A stretch of 53,240 bases of DNA, from the NCBI GenBank assembly GCA_012735135.1, contig JAAYHY010000074.1, positions 1-53,240 of the forward strand, in the 5' to 3' direction. The notes under the pieces are model-generated. The model saw only the letters and a program-made list of their open reading frames with translations. It was not told where the DNA came from and made no database searches. Below are positions 44,366-53,029 of the stretch, in pieces (within the stretch, counting starts at the first letter, position 1; each line of letters starts with the position of its first letter). The stretch comes from Bacillota bacterium. Lineage in GTDB: Bacteria > Bacillota > UBA4882 > UBA10575. Made by a program: the position numbers and the translations under genes.

Positions 44366-44394
44366 TGGCTCCGGAAACTTCCGGAGCTGATTTT
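44366..44394 (+). terminator. Rho-independent terminator after the LpxB-like gene
   Basis: GCTCCGGAA-AC-TTCCGGAGC hairpin followed by TGATTTTAT. Confidence 0.65.
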
Positions 44395-44456
44395 ATGTAA
44401 CCAGCTTTATCTACCTGTCTACACAGGAATTACCTTTCTCGGCGCTGCGGAAGATA

Positions 44457-44465
44457 TGCTATAAT
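44457..44465 (+). promoter_or_regulatory. Extended -10 promoter of the 44487 operon
   Basis: TGCTATAAT (TGn-TATAAT) 21 nt before the start codon, after the upstream terminator. Confidence 0.5.
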
Positions 44466-44486
44466 CGTAAACATGGAGGAGATATT

Positions 44487-46946
44487 ATGTTAAGCATCTT
44501 CCGCGACGGCTTTCTGCATGATTTATTAATCTGGTTTATAGTCAGTGTTTTATTGGCTTCTCTGGTGGCGGCCGGGGTGGGCTTGGTTGCCGATACCTAT
44601 TTTGCCCGGACGGTAGATGGCTTAATTGGTGATCAAGGGGAATATGATCTGCTCTTTCAAGTCCGCACCGATTTGAAAGAAACGGCGGTGGCGCGGATCC
44701 GGGAGATTGTTCAGGAGAAAGTGCCCGGTTCCACCGTGAAGGTGGGGGTCAGCGTGGCCGGCAAAACGGCGGTCTTTGTTGGCTTGGCGCCCAAATACCG
44801 GACGAAAGCGGTGTATACCAATTTGGATTACTACTTCCGTGATATCCCGGGGAGCGGCGGCTTCAGTCTGATGACCGAACCCCGGTTGACTCTATCGGCG
44901 TTCCCGGGTAACGTGGCCGATCTTTTGATCCGGGAAGCCGAACGGATTCCCGGTGTTCGTTTTGCCTTCCGGGACGGGGGCAGTATCGCGGTGATTCTGG
45001 AAAAAGCCACCAAGATGAAGACGGTCCAAACCGCGCTGGAAAATCTCTTGGCCGGCTATTCTTTGTTGGAAATCCGGTTTCCGGTCGGGTATCAAGTGGA
45101 GAACCCGGTTGAAGCGGGGCGTAATTTAGCCGAAGTTTTAGCCGGCAAAGGCGGTATCTCGCTGATTCGTAATGTTACCTCCGGGAAGAGCAGCGATGAC
45201 CAAGAAGCGCTGATGCTGACCATGGCCGAACTGAAACGGTTTCTCCTTTCCTACGCCGGACAGGTGAAAGTAATCCCGGCCCATGGGGTAAAGCTCCGGC
45301 CGGGGGATCAGTTGGTTCTCTTTACTGACCAGGAAAATCCGGGCGCCTCCGGCGAAAAGGTCCATGCCGACGATGTGATTGTGAAGATTACCTCTGAAGA
45401 GCAGGACGGGGCCCTGGCGGGCCTCATTATCCAGGGCGATTCGGCCACCTTTACCCAGGCGGCCGGCCGCTTGCTGGGTGAAGACCAAAAGACCGGAGCG
45501 GTCGTGGCGACCGTGCTGATCAATAGTCCCAAACAACAACTGGCGGCGGCGTTGGATGAAGCCATTAGTTTCCTTAGCCAATTTAATTCCTGGCAAGAGT
45601 TGCCGTCCCAAGCCCGGCAAGTGCTTACGGCGGCCGAAACCATTCAGGCCGCGTTAAACAGTATAAACGGGATGGGGGCGGACCAAGCCGATCTGGAGAA
45701 AATCCGGAACCTTTCGGCGCTGCTAACGGGGACCGGTAATGAGCTTCAGAGGATGGCGGATCATTTAACCCGGCTACGCTGGGTTGAAACCCAACTGGAG
45801 AAGGCCATTGACGGGTTGGAAGGAATGCAAGTCATTACCCGGTTAGGCTTTATCCCCCGGAATTTAGGTTATTTCGGGGATTTAGGGGAAAAGGTGGGCC
45901 TCTTGGACGAAGAGCTCCAAAAATTGGTGGCGGATTTAAGGAGAAAAGCGCAGGTCCTTGATGATTTTATTAACCGCTTTAATCCGCTGGTCCAGACTTT
46001 ATTAGCTTGGGAAAACAAAACCCGGAACCTGGTTGGGCAGTTGGATCAGATGGAGACCCTGCTCGGCGGGGGCGGAAACGCCTTCCAAACGCTGGCGGAG
46101 CTCGTGGGGGTCACTGATGATAGTTTGCGGCAATTTGCCCAGTTTGACTTTGCCGCATTACGGGAGGGGCTCGCACCGCTGGAAGCCGGCTTTGATGAAT
46201 TGCAGGCCAATAACTTAATGTTGATCATCGGGGAGATGGAGAAGATCAAAGCTTCCCTGCCCAAACTGAAGGATGAAGAGATTAGCAAGACCATCACTTT
46301 ACTCGACCGTTATCTGGGTGGAGAAACCATCTCCGGCGAAAAGGTGGAACTTTTTGTGAACGCCGGGTATAACGAGGCTGAAGTGACCCGGGTGGTTAAT
46401 AACTTCTTCGACGCGGAACAGGTCCGGATTCAGGCGCTACCGGCGGGGGTGCTCCAGCCGGATGTGCGGAACGAAGTCACCCGGTTGCTCGGAGAGGTCC
46501 AAGGGGTAATTGCGGCCCTGGCCGTGATTATTTTGGCAATTTTGATCTTCCTCCAGGACCAGGCGGCGATTCTGGCGATGTTTCACCATTTGGATTTACT
46601 GGTTCCTTACCGGAAGACCAAAAAAGGCAAGGAGGCGGTGCTCACCCGGTTGTTCCCCTGGCTGTACGCTTCGGGGTTGGGGGCGGTTTGGTTATGGACT
46701 ACGATCAAACTGTCCGGCGCCCATATTCCCTATTTTTCCGGCGCTTCCTTTTTGGTTGTGGGCGCCCTGGTCGGTCTTGTTTTCTACCGGATGGCGGAGA
46801 AATTTCACCGTTTGAACCTGGATGAAGTGATTGCCGGTTATGCCCTGGGGTTCAATTTTACCACCGTGATGCGGGAGATTGTGCTTCCGGCCGGCCGTCC
46901 GGGCCTGATGCAGAGACTTAACCGACGGAAGATGGTGATGAAATGA
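44487..46946 (+). CDS. Uncharacterised 819-aa membrane protein; candidate ABC permease with a very large extracytoplasmic domain
   Basis: N-terminal TM (LLIWFIVSVLLASLVAAGVGLVA), ~650-aa mostly helical soluble region, TMs at VIAALAVIILAILIFL, LYASGLGAVWLWTTI, ASFLVVGALVGLVFY, then EAA-like EVIAGYALGFNFTTVMREIVLPAGRPGLM; ATGA overlap with the ATPase gene. Confidence 0.75.
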   Translation: MLSIFRDGFLHDLLIWFIVSVLLASLVAAGVGLVADTYFARTVDGLIGDQGEYDLLFQVRTDLKETAVARIREIVQEKVPGSTVKVGVSVAGKTAVFVGLAPKYRTKAVYTNLDYYFRDIPGSGGFSLMTEPRLTLSAFPGNVADLLIREAERIPGVRFAFRDGGSIAVILEKATKMKTVQTALENLLAGYSLLEIRFPVGYQVENPVEAGRNLAEVLAGKGGISLIRNVTSGKSSDDQEALMLTMAELKRFLLSYAGQVKVIPAHGVKLRPGDQLVLFTDQENPGASGEKVHADDVIVKITSEEQDGALAGLIIQGDSATFTQAAGRLLGEDQKTGAVVATVLINSPKQQLAAALDEAISFLSQFNSWQELPSQARQVLTAAETIQAALNSINGMGADQADLEKIRNLSALLTGTGNELQRMADHLTRLRWVETQLEKAIDGLEGMQVITRLGFIPRNLGYFGDLGEKVGLLDEELQKLVADLRRKAQVLDDFINRFNPLVQTLLAWENKTRNLVGQLDQMETLLGGGGNAFQTLAELVGVTDDSLRQFAQFDFAALREGLAPLEAGFDELQANNLMLIIGEMEKIKASLPKLKDEEISKTITLLDRYLGGETISGEKVELFVNAGYNEAEVTRVVNNFFDAEQVRIQALPAGVLQPDVRNEVTRLLGEVQGVIAALAVIILAILIFLQDQAAILAMFHHLDLLVPYRKTKKGKEAVLTRLFPWLYASGLGAVWLWTTIKLSGAHIPYFSGASFLVVGALVGLVFYRMAEKFHRLNLDEVIAGYALGFNFTTVMREIVLPAGRPGLMQRLNRRKMVMK

Positions 46947-47695
46947 ATACCGTAGAACGCCAACCGCTTTTGAAGATTGAGCGCTTAGAAAAAAGTTACC
47001 AAAAACGCCGGGTTTTGCGAGGAATAAACCTTAATCTTTTTCCCGGGGAGACGATAATAGTTATGGGTCCCAGCGGTTGTGGGAAGTCGACTTTGATCCG
47101 TTGCATTAACCGATTGACCGAACCCGATGCCGGCCGGATCTTTTTTGAGGGGACAGAAGTGACCGGTCTTCCTCTTCCGCAGTTATCAGCCCTGCGCCGC
47201 CGGATTGGTTTTGTTTTTCAACAATTTAACCTGATCCGCCGGTTGAATGTGCTTGAGAATGTTTCCTTTGCCCTCCGGCTTGAAGGACAACCGAGGGAGG
47301 AAGCCGAAGCCAAGGCTTATCAGGCTTTGTCCCGGGTTGGTTTAAAGGAGCGGGCTTTAAATTACCCCCCGGAACTTAGCGGCGGGGAACAACAGCGGGT
47401 CGGGATTGCCCGCGCTTTGGCCTTGGAGCCGCCGCTGATGCTCTGGGATGAGCCAACAGCGGCCCTGGACCCGATCCTGGTCAGCGAAGTGATTGAAATT
47501 ATGGAGGAGTTGGTGCGGAGTAAAGCCACTACGATGTTGGTGGTCACCCATGAAGTGGGGTTTGCCTCCCGGGCGGCCGACCGGATCATCTTTATGGATC
47601 AGGGAAAAATAGTTGAAGAAGGTGCGCCGGCCACCGTTTTGACCGCCCCAAAGTCGGAAATTGGCGAAAAATATAAAAAACTATTAAAAACCTAG
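46943..47695 (+). CDS. ABC transporter ATP-binding protein (polar amino acid/GlnQ type)
   Basis: GPSGCGKSTLIRCINRLTEPDAG, LSGGEQQRVGIARALALEPPLMLWDEPTAALDPILVSEVIEIM, TTMLVVTHEVGFASRAADRIIFMDQGKIVEEG. Confidence 0.92.
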   Translation: MNTVERQPLLKIERLEKSYQKRRVLRGINLNLFPGETIIVMGPSGCGKSTLIRCINRLTEPDAGRIFFEGTEVTGLPLPQLSALRRRIGFVFQQFNLIRRLNVLENVSFALRLEGQPREEAEAKAYQALSRVGLKERALNYPPELSGGEQQRVGIARALALEPPLMLWDEPTAALDPILVSEVIEIMEELVRSKATTMLVVTHEVGFASRAADRIIFMDQGKIVEEGAPATVLTAPKSEIGEKYKKLLKT

Positions 47696-47741
47696 GGGAA
47701 AAATGGTATACTAAACCAGATAATATTTTTGTTTCGGGGGT

Positions 47742-48584
47742 GTGTCTTTGAAAGGGTTTCAGCAAACTTTGCAGAATAAAATTGCTATCAGTGGACAAGC
47801 TCTTCATTCCGGGAAAATGGTGACGATGGAGCTTATTCCCCAACCGGTGGACACTGGGATTCGATTCTGCCGCGTGGATTTACCGAACCGGCCGGCTTTA
47901 CCGGCAAAACCAAGGAACATTATTGACACCACACGCAATATTGCCTTGGGCACGAGCGAGTGGCGGATCCATACGATCGAGCATTTGATGGCGGCTTTGC
48001 ATGGGCTGAAGATTGACAACCTGTTAGTGACGGTGGATGGTCCGGAAATTCCGTTGGGTGACGGCAGCGCCCAATTTTTTGTGGAGAAAATTCGCGAGGC
48101 CGGTCTGGCCGTGCAGGATAAACCAAGAAAAGTACGGAAAATTACCAAACCGGTCTGGGTTGCCGACGGTACCGACCCCCGTTCATATTTGATTGCTTTA
48201 CCCGGGGAGGGCTTCCGGATTAGCTATTGCTTCACTTCCGATCATAAAGTCACCGGTAATCAATTTGCCCAGTACCTGATCACCCCGGAGACTTTCCTGA
48301 AAAACCTGGCCCCCGCCCGGACCATTGCCTTCTGGCGGGAGCTTGAAGCCTTGCGCAAGCAAGGACTGGCGCTGGGCGGCAATATGGAGATTGCGGTGGT
48401 GGTCGGGGAGGAAGGGTATTTGAACCAGTTACGGTTTGCCGATGAGATTGTCCGCCACAAAATCCTTGATCTTTTAGGCGATCTATATCTCCTTGGTCCG
48501 CTGGAAGGAGAGATTATCGGGGTCCGTTCCGGACATAAACTCGATATAGAACTGGCTTTAAAGCTTGAGGACCAATTGGAGTAG
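47742..48584 (+). CDS. lpxC: UDP-3-O-acyl-N-acetylglucosamine deacetylase
   Basis: LQNKIAISGQALHSGKMVTMELIPQPVDTGIRFCRVDL, IHTIEHLMAALHGLKIDNLLVTVDGPEIPLGDGSAQFF, IVRHKILDLLGDLYLLG; GTG start. Confidence 0.96.
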   Translation: MSLKGFQQTLQNKIAISGQALHSGKMVTMELIPQPVDTGIRFCRVDLPNRPALPAKPRNIIDTTRNIALGTSEWRIHTIEHLMAALHGLKIDNLLVTVDGPEIPLGDGSAQFFVEKIREAGLAVQDKPRKVRKITKPVWVADGTDPRSYLIALPGEGFRISYCFTSDHKVTGNQFAQYLITPETFLKNLAPARTIAFWRELEALRKQGLALGGNMEIAVVVGEEGYLNQLRFADEIVRHKILDLLGDLYLLGPLEGEIIGVRSGHKLDIELALKLEDQLE

Positions 48585-48596
48585 GGAGGGTTAAGT

Positions 48597-49034
48597 GTGG
48601 ATATAAATCAGATTAAAGAGTTATTACCCCATCGTTACCCTTTTTTACTTGTCGACCGGGTTATTTCGTTGGAACCGAGGACGAGGATTACTGCTTTAAA
48701 GAATGTGACCAACAATGAAGAGTATTTTACCGGTCATTTTCCGGGGCGTCCGGTCATGCCGGGGGTATTGATTATTGAAAGTATGGCCCAAGCCGCCGGT
48801 TTGACTTTGTTGGTGGAAGAGGAGCACCGGGGGAAGATCCCCTTTTTCACCGGGATTGATAAAGCTCGTTTCCGGCGGCCTGTGGTGCCCGGGGATCAAA
48901 TGTATTTGGATGTGGAGATCCTGCGGGTCAAGGGAAACGTCTGCCGGGCGCAGGGGAAAGCCACCGTGGACGGTGAAGTAGTGGCTGAAGCTGAACTCAT
49001 GTTTATTTTGGGCGCGAAAAGTAACAATGCTTAG
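48597..49034 (+). CDS. fabZ: 3-hydroxyacyl-ACP dehydratase
   Basis: IKELLPHRYPFLLVDRV ... GHFPGRPVMPGVLIIESMAQAAGL. Confidence 0.97.
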   Translation: MDINQIKELLPHRYPFLLVDRVISLEPRTRITALKNVTNNEEYFTGHFPGRPVMPGVLIIESMAQAAGLTLLVEEEHRGKIPFFTGIDKARFRRPVVPGDQMYLDVEILRVKGNVCRAQGKATVDGEVVAEAELMFILGAKSNNA

Positions 49035-49074
49035 GTAATTTTTAATCTAGATGCGTGATTAGGAGGTCCCATGA

Positions 49075-49881
49075 ATGAAAGTAGTAGAGAATAAAGTGGT
49101 GACATTAAGGGAGATTCATGAAACGGCTTTGGTACACCCTGGGGCGAAACTCGGGAAAAATGTGGTCATCGGTCCGTACGCAATAATCGGCGAACACGTA
49201 GAGTTGGGTGATGGATGTGTGGTGGGACCTCATGTGGTGATTGATGGATGGACGAAGATTGGTAATAATAATAAGTTTTACCACGGGGCTTCCATTGGCG
49301 TAGAACCGCAAGACTTAAAATTCAAAGGTGAAAAGAGTTTCTTGTTTATTGGCGATGGCAATACCTTCCGGGAGAATGTGACGGTGAGCCGCGGTACCGA
49401 AGGGGGCGGGGGAGAAACCCGGATTGGTAATAATAACTTGTTTATGGCCTATTCCCATGTGGCCCATGACTGTCAGGTCGGCAGTCATATTGTCGTGGCT
49501 AATTGCTCAGCCCTGGCCGGTCACGTGACGGTGGAAGACCGGGTTACCATCGGTGGGTTGTCCGGAATTCACCAGTTCACGAAGGTGGGTAAGTTGGCGA
49601 TGATCGGGGCCTGCACTAAAATCGTCAAAGATGTGCCGCCCTTTATTATTGCCGACGGAAATCCGGCCCGGGTCGCCGGGATTAATATTGTCGGGCTTCG
49701 CCGGAACGATATCCCCCCCGAAGTCCGGGAAGAGATTAAAAGGGCTTACCGGATTCTTTACCGTTCGAACCTTTCCATCGATCAAGCAATTGAAAAAATG
49801 GAACATGAACTGCAGGGGACCGCGGAGATCGACCATTTTATCCGGTTCCTCCGCAGTGCGGAGCGGGGGATCTGCCGCTAG
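49075..49881 (+). CDS. lpxA: UDP-N-acetylglucosamine O-acyltransferase
   Basis: Left-handed beta-helix hexapeptide repeats; IHETALVHPGAKLGKNVVIGPYAIIGEHVELGDGCVVGPHVVI, GNNNLFMAYSHVAHDC, GLRRNDIPPEVREEIKRAYRILYRS. Confidence 0.96.
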   Translation: MKVVENKVVTLREIHETALVHPGAKLGKNVVIGPYAIIGEHVELGDGCVVGPHVVIDGWTKIGNNNKFYHGASIGVEPQDLKFKGEKSFLFIGDGNTFRENVTVSRGTEGGGGETRIGNNNLFMAYSHVAHDCQVGSHIVVANCSALAGHVTVEDRVTIGGLSGIHQFTKVGKLAMIGACTKIVKDVPPFIIADGNPARVAGINIVGLRRNDIPPEVREEIKRAYRILYRSNLSIDQAIEKMEHELQGTAEIDHFIRFLRSAERGICR

Positions 49882-49899
49882 GCCGGGAAGAAAATCAAG

Positions 49900-49928
49900 A
49901 AGACTAGACAAACGGTCTAGTCTTTTTT
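49900..49928 (+). terminator. Rho-independent terminator between lpxA and lpxI
   Basis: AAGACTAGAC-AAAC-GGTCTAGTCTTTTTT. Confidence 0.85.
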
Positions 49929-50001
49929 CGATTTCCGTAGGATCCTTTGGTTTTGGTTATCATCAATAAAGAGATATTCGAATTGTTGGGAGGAAGTATT
50001 G

Positions 50002-50817
50002 ATGAGTTGGGGAATTTTAGCCGGACAAGGACTTCTGCCGCTCGAAGTTGGCAGAGGAATGCGAAATGAGGGGATCGAGCCGGTCGTCCTCTGCCTCGGG
50101 GATAACGCCGGACAATTTGAGGAAGCCGGTTTTACCGTCGGCCGGGTCCAGTTTGGGCAGTTAGGTTCCGCCCTTCGTTTTCTCAAGGAGCATCAAGTGG
50201 ACGAAATGGTTATGGCCGGACGGGTTGGGAAAGAGAGTCTGCTGACCGGCGCGGTTGATCCAGAAATTATGGGAATCTTCACCAAACTGACAGATAAAAA
50301 CGATGATGCCCTGCAACTGGCGATCGTTGATTACTTCGAAGCCCATGGGATCCGCATTGAAACCCAGACCCGTTTTCTGAAGCATCTCATCCCGGACCGG
50401 GGGGTGCTCACCGGTCCGGCTTTGAGCCGGGAAGAAGAAGCCGATCTTAGATTGGGCTACCGGATGGCCAAAGAGATCGGCCGGTTGGATATCGGCCAAA
50501 GTGTAGTGGTGAAAAAAGGCATGGTCCTGGCCATTGAAGCGGTGGAAGGGACGGACCAGACGATCCTCCGGGGCGGACAGTATGGCGGGCCTGGTGTCGT
50601 GGTGGTGAAAGTGGCCAAACCCCAACAGGATTTCCGCTTTGATGTGCCGGCGGTTGGCCTGACGACCATCCAGGCGTTAATCAAGGCTAAGGCCCGGGTT
50701 TTAGGGGTGGAGGCGGGGGCCACCTTCATCCTGGACCGGGAAAAATTACTGGCGGAGGCGGAAAAACACGGGGTCACCGTGGTTGCTTTAGATGATCCTG
50801 CCATTAAAGACAACTAA
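50002..50817 (+). CDS. lpxI: UDP-2,3-diacylglucosamine pyrophosphatase, LpxI type
   Basis: WGILAGQGLLPLEVGRGMRNEGIEPVVLCLGD, MAGRVGKESLLTGAVDPEIMGIF, VVVKKGMVLAIEAVEGTDQTILRGG. Confidence 0.93.
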   Translation: MSWGILAGQGLLPLEVGRGMRNEGIEPVVLCLGDNAGQFEEAGFTVGRVQFGQLGSALRFLKEHQVDEMVMAGRVGKESLLTGAVDPEIMGIFTKLTDKNDDALQLAIVDYFEAHGIRIETQTRFLKHLIPDRGVLTGPALSREEEADLRLGYRMAKEIGRLDIGQSVVVKKGMVLAIEAVEGTDQTILRGGQYGGPGVVVVKVAKPQQDFRFDVPAVGLTTIQALIKAKARVLGVEAGATFILDREKLLAEAEKHGVTVVALDDPAIKDN

Positions 50818-50896
50818 TGATAGAAGGTTTTTCTCCGCCCTCCGCGAATATCAATAAGCACGAAACGATAGAAAAGAGAGGGAGAGAAGAGGGATA

Positions 50897-51472
50897 ATGA
50901 AGAAAAAATGGAAGATTATTATCTTTGCCACCTGCCTCGGCCTCATCTCCCTTCTCTTCTTCTTTTTTTGGGGACACCGGCAGCGGCAAAGCCAACCGGT
51001 TCCCTTGTTGCCCTTAGTCCGGGAAGAAGAGGCGCCTTCCGGCGAGACCGAGCCGGTGGTCAAGCCAAGTTTAAAAGGGGTGCAAATTTCTTTGGTCGAC
51101 CGGACGCAACGGCTTAATTGGAAACTCCATGTGGACCGGGTGGTTGAGGAGGACGGGATCTGTCTTCTCTCCGGCATCAAAGGGGAGTATTATACGCTCA
51201 AGGGTGAAAAATACCTGGTTGAAGCCGAAGCAGGGGAGATGGATAAAGATTTTTCTTGGCTGCGGCTCTCCCCGGCGGTGGTTTTTTCCGGGGAGGAGAT
51301 CCAGCTGGAGGCTGAAGAAATCAGTTGGACGGACCAGGCGGGGGAGGAGATTACCGGCCGGGAGTTGCGGGTCGAGGGGGAAAACGTGACCATTTACGCG
51401 GAGGAGTTCTTGTTTTACCCGGAAAAAGGCGGCCTTACTCTTCCCGGGGGGTCCCGCTGGTCTTTCCGGTGA
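50897..51472 (+). CDS. lptC: LPS export ABC transporter periplasmic protein LptC-like
   Basis: N-terminal TM then beta-rich domain (YTLKGEKYLVEAEAGEMDKDFSWLRLSPAVVFSGEEIQLEAEEISW...); precedes lptA-lptB. Confidence 0.75.
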   Translation: MKKKWKIIIFATCLGLISLLFFFFWGHRQRQSQPVPLLPLVREEEAPSGETEPVVKPSLKGVQISLVDRTQRLNWKLHVDRVVEEDGICLLSGIKGEYYTLKGEKYLVEAEAGEMDKDFSWLRLSPAVVFSGEEIQLEAEEISWTDQAGEEITGRELRVEGENVTIYAEEFLFYPEKGGLTLPGGSRWSFR

Positions 51473-51526
51473 AAAATTTGCTTGGCCGGTTGATTAATAC
51501 GGAAAGGCATGAGGGGAAAAAGACTT

Positions 51527-52306
51527 ATGAAACAAGGCAAATACGTTCAGATTCTTTGCTTGATCCTACTCTTCCTTTTGGCGGTTGCGGCCCCGGGGTG
51601 GGCCGGCGGGCCGATTGACGGCGAGGTAGAGGTGATTGTCCCGGCGCAGGGGTTAACCGAACTCGACTTAAAAACCGAAGTCTATTCTTACCGGGGCTCC
51701 AGCAGGGAGCCGGTCGAAGTTCACCTGGAGAACCCCCCGATGCGCCTCACTGCCTTCCACGTCACCTATGACCAGGGAAAACAGTTTCTCACCGCCGAAG
51801 AAAGGGTGAAGCTGGAAACGGAAAAGCTGGTGGCGACCGGTCCGCTTATGACGCTCACCCCGGAGGAGGTCCGGCTACCAAACGGCGGGGAGATTACCGC
51901 TTTGGGGCCGGAAGCAGAACGACTGGTGGTGAAGGGCGCCTTTGCTTATCAATTTACCGATGAATCTCTGCGGGGGACTGGCGGTTTTTTGTTGGAGGGA
52001 CCCGATTGGATGCTGGAAGGGGAGGATTTTGCCGGTAGTTTACGGGCAGGGGAGTTTACCGCCGACGGCCGGCTCCAATTCCGTTACCGGGATCTATCAG
52101 GGGAAGCGGACAGCATCACCTATCACCAAAAGGAAGGAAGGCTGATCCTTACGGGTTCACCTTTGATCCGTTGGGAAGAAGGGGTTCTTCAGGGCGGGGC
52201 CGACACGGTGATCAGTTATGACCTGGCCGGTGGGCAAGCCAAAGTGGAAGGGCCAACCAAGACCCGGTTTTATCAGGATGGAGGAGTGCATCCCAGTGGC
52301 GATTGA
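51527..52306 (+). CDS. lptA: LptA/OstA-like periplasmic LPS transport protein
   Basis: Signal peptide (MKQGKYVQILCLILLFLLAVAAPGWAGG); jellyroll-like repeats (ADSITYHQKEGRLILTGSPLIRWEEGVLQGGADTVISYDLAGGQAKVEG). Confidence 0.8.
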   Translation: MKQGKYVQILCLILLFLLAVAAPGWAGGPIDGEVEVIVPAQGLTELDLKTEVYSYRGSSREPVEVHLENPPMRLTAFHVTYDQGKQFLTAEERVKLETEKLVATGPLMTLTPEEVRLPNGGEITALGPEAERLVVKGAFAYQFTDESLRGTGGFLLEGPDWMLEGEDFAGSLRAGEFTADGRLQFRYRDLSGEADSITYHQKEGRLILTGSPLIRWEEGVLQGGADTVISYDLAGGQAKVEGPTKTRFYQDGGVHPSGD

Positions 52307-53015
52307 AGTGCGAGGTTTAGTTAAAGAATACGGCCAGCGGCGGGTGGTGGATCAGGTCAGTCTGGAAGTGAACCCGGGGGAAGTGGTGGGCCTCTTGGGA
52401 CCGAACGGCGCCGGGAAGACGACCACCTTTTATATGATCGTTGGTTTGGAACGCCCCCTTACCGGGTGGATTAAAATTGACGGGCATACCGTTACCCATT
52501 TACCCATGCATAAGCGGGCCCGTTACGGAGTGTCCTATTTGGCCCAGGAACCGTCGGTTTTCCGCAAACTGACGGTGGAAGAGAATATCCTGGCCATTTT
52601 GGAATTGGTGATGAAAGATAAAAAACAGCGGATTGAGCGGTGTAACCAACTGCTGGAGGAGTTTCACCTTACCAAGGTGAGAAAACAAAAGGGGTTTATG
52701 CTCTCCGGCGGCGAACGGCGCCGGGTGGAGATTGCCCGGGCTTTAGCCCAGAATCCCCGTTATATCTTACTGGATGAACCCTTTACCGGTGTGGACCCGA
52801 TTGCGGTGGCTGATCTCCAGGATATCGTCAGGGAATTAAAGGAGAAAGGGTTGGGGGTGCTCATCACCGACCACAGCGTCCGGGAGACCCTGGCCATTAC
52901 CGACCGGGCCTATATAATGTACTCCGGGAAGATCCTGGTCTCCGGGGAAGCGCAGGCCATTGCCGAAGATGAAATGGCCCGTAAGTTTTATCTTGGTGAC
53001 CGTTTTAATATGTAA
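52296..53015 (+). CDS. lptB: LPS export ABC transporter ATP-binding protein
   Basis: GLLGPNGAGKTTTFYMIVGLERPLTGWIKIDG, LPMHKRARYGVSYLAQEPSVFRKLTVEENI, LSGGERRRVEIARALAQNPRYILLDEPFTGVDPIAVADLQDIV; GTG start overlapping the lptA stop. Confidence 0.96.
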   Translation: MAIEVRGLVKEYGQRRVVDQVSLEVNPGEVVGLLGPNGAGKTTTFYMIVGLERPLTGWIKIDGHTVTHLPMHKRARYGVSYLAQEPSVFRKLTVEENILAILELVMKDKKQRIERCNQLLEEFHLTKVRKQKGFMLSGGERRRVEIARALAQNPRYILLDEPFTGVDPIAVADLQDIVRELKEKGLGVLITDHSVRETLAITDRAYIMYSGKILVSGEAQAIAEDEMARKFYLGDRFNM

Positions 53016-53029
53016 CAGGAGAAATTAGC

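Noticed and set aside
45000-46500. Possible coiled-coil or tandem-repeat internal duplication in the 819-aa protein
   Set aside because: The region looks helical, but no clear internal sequence repeat could be aligned by eye; needs a dot-plot.
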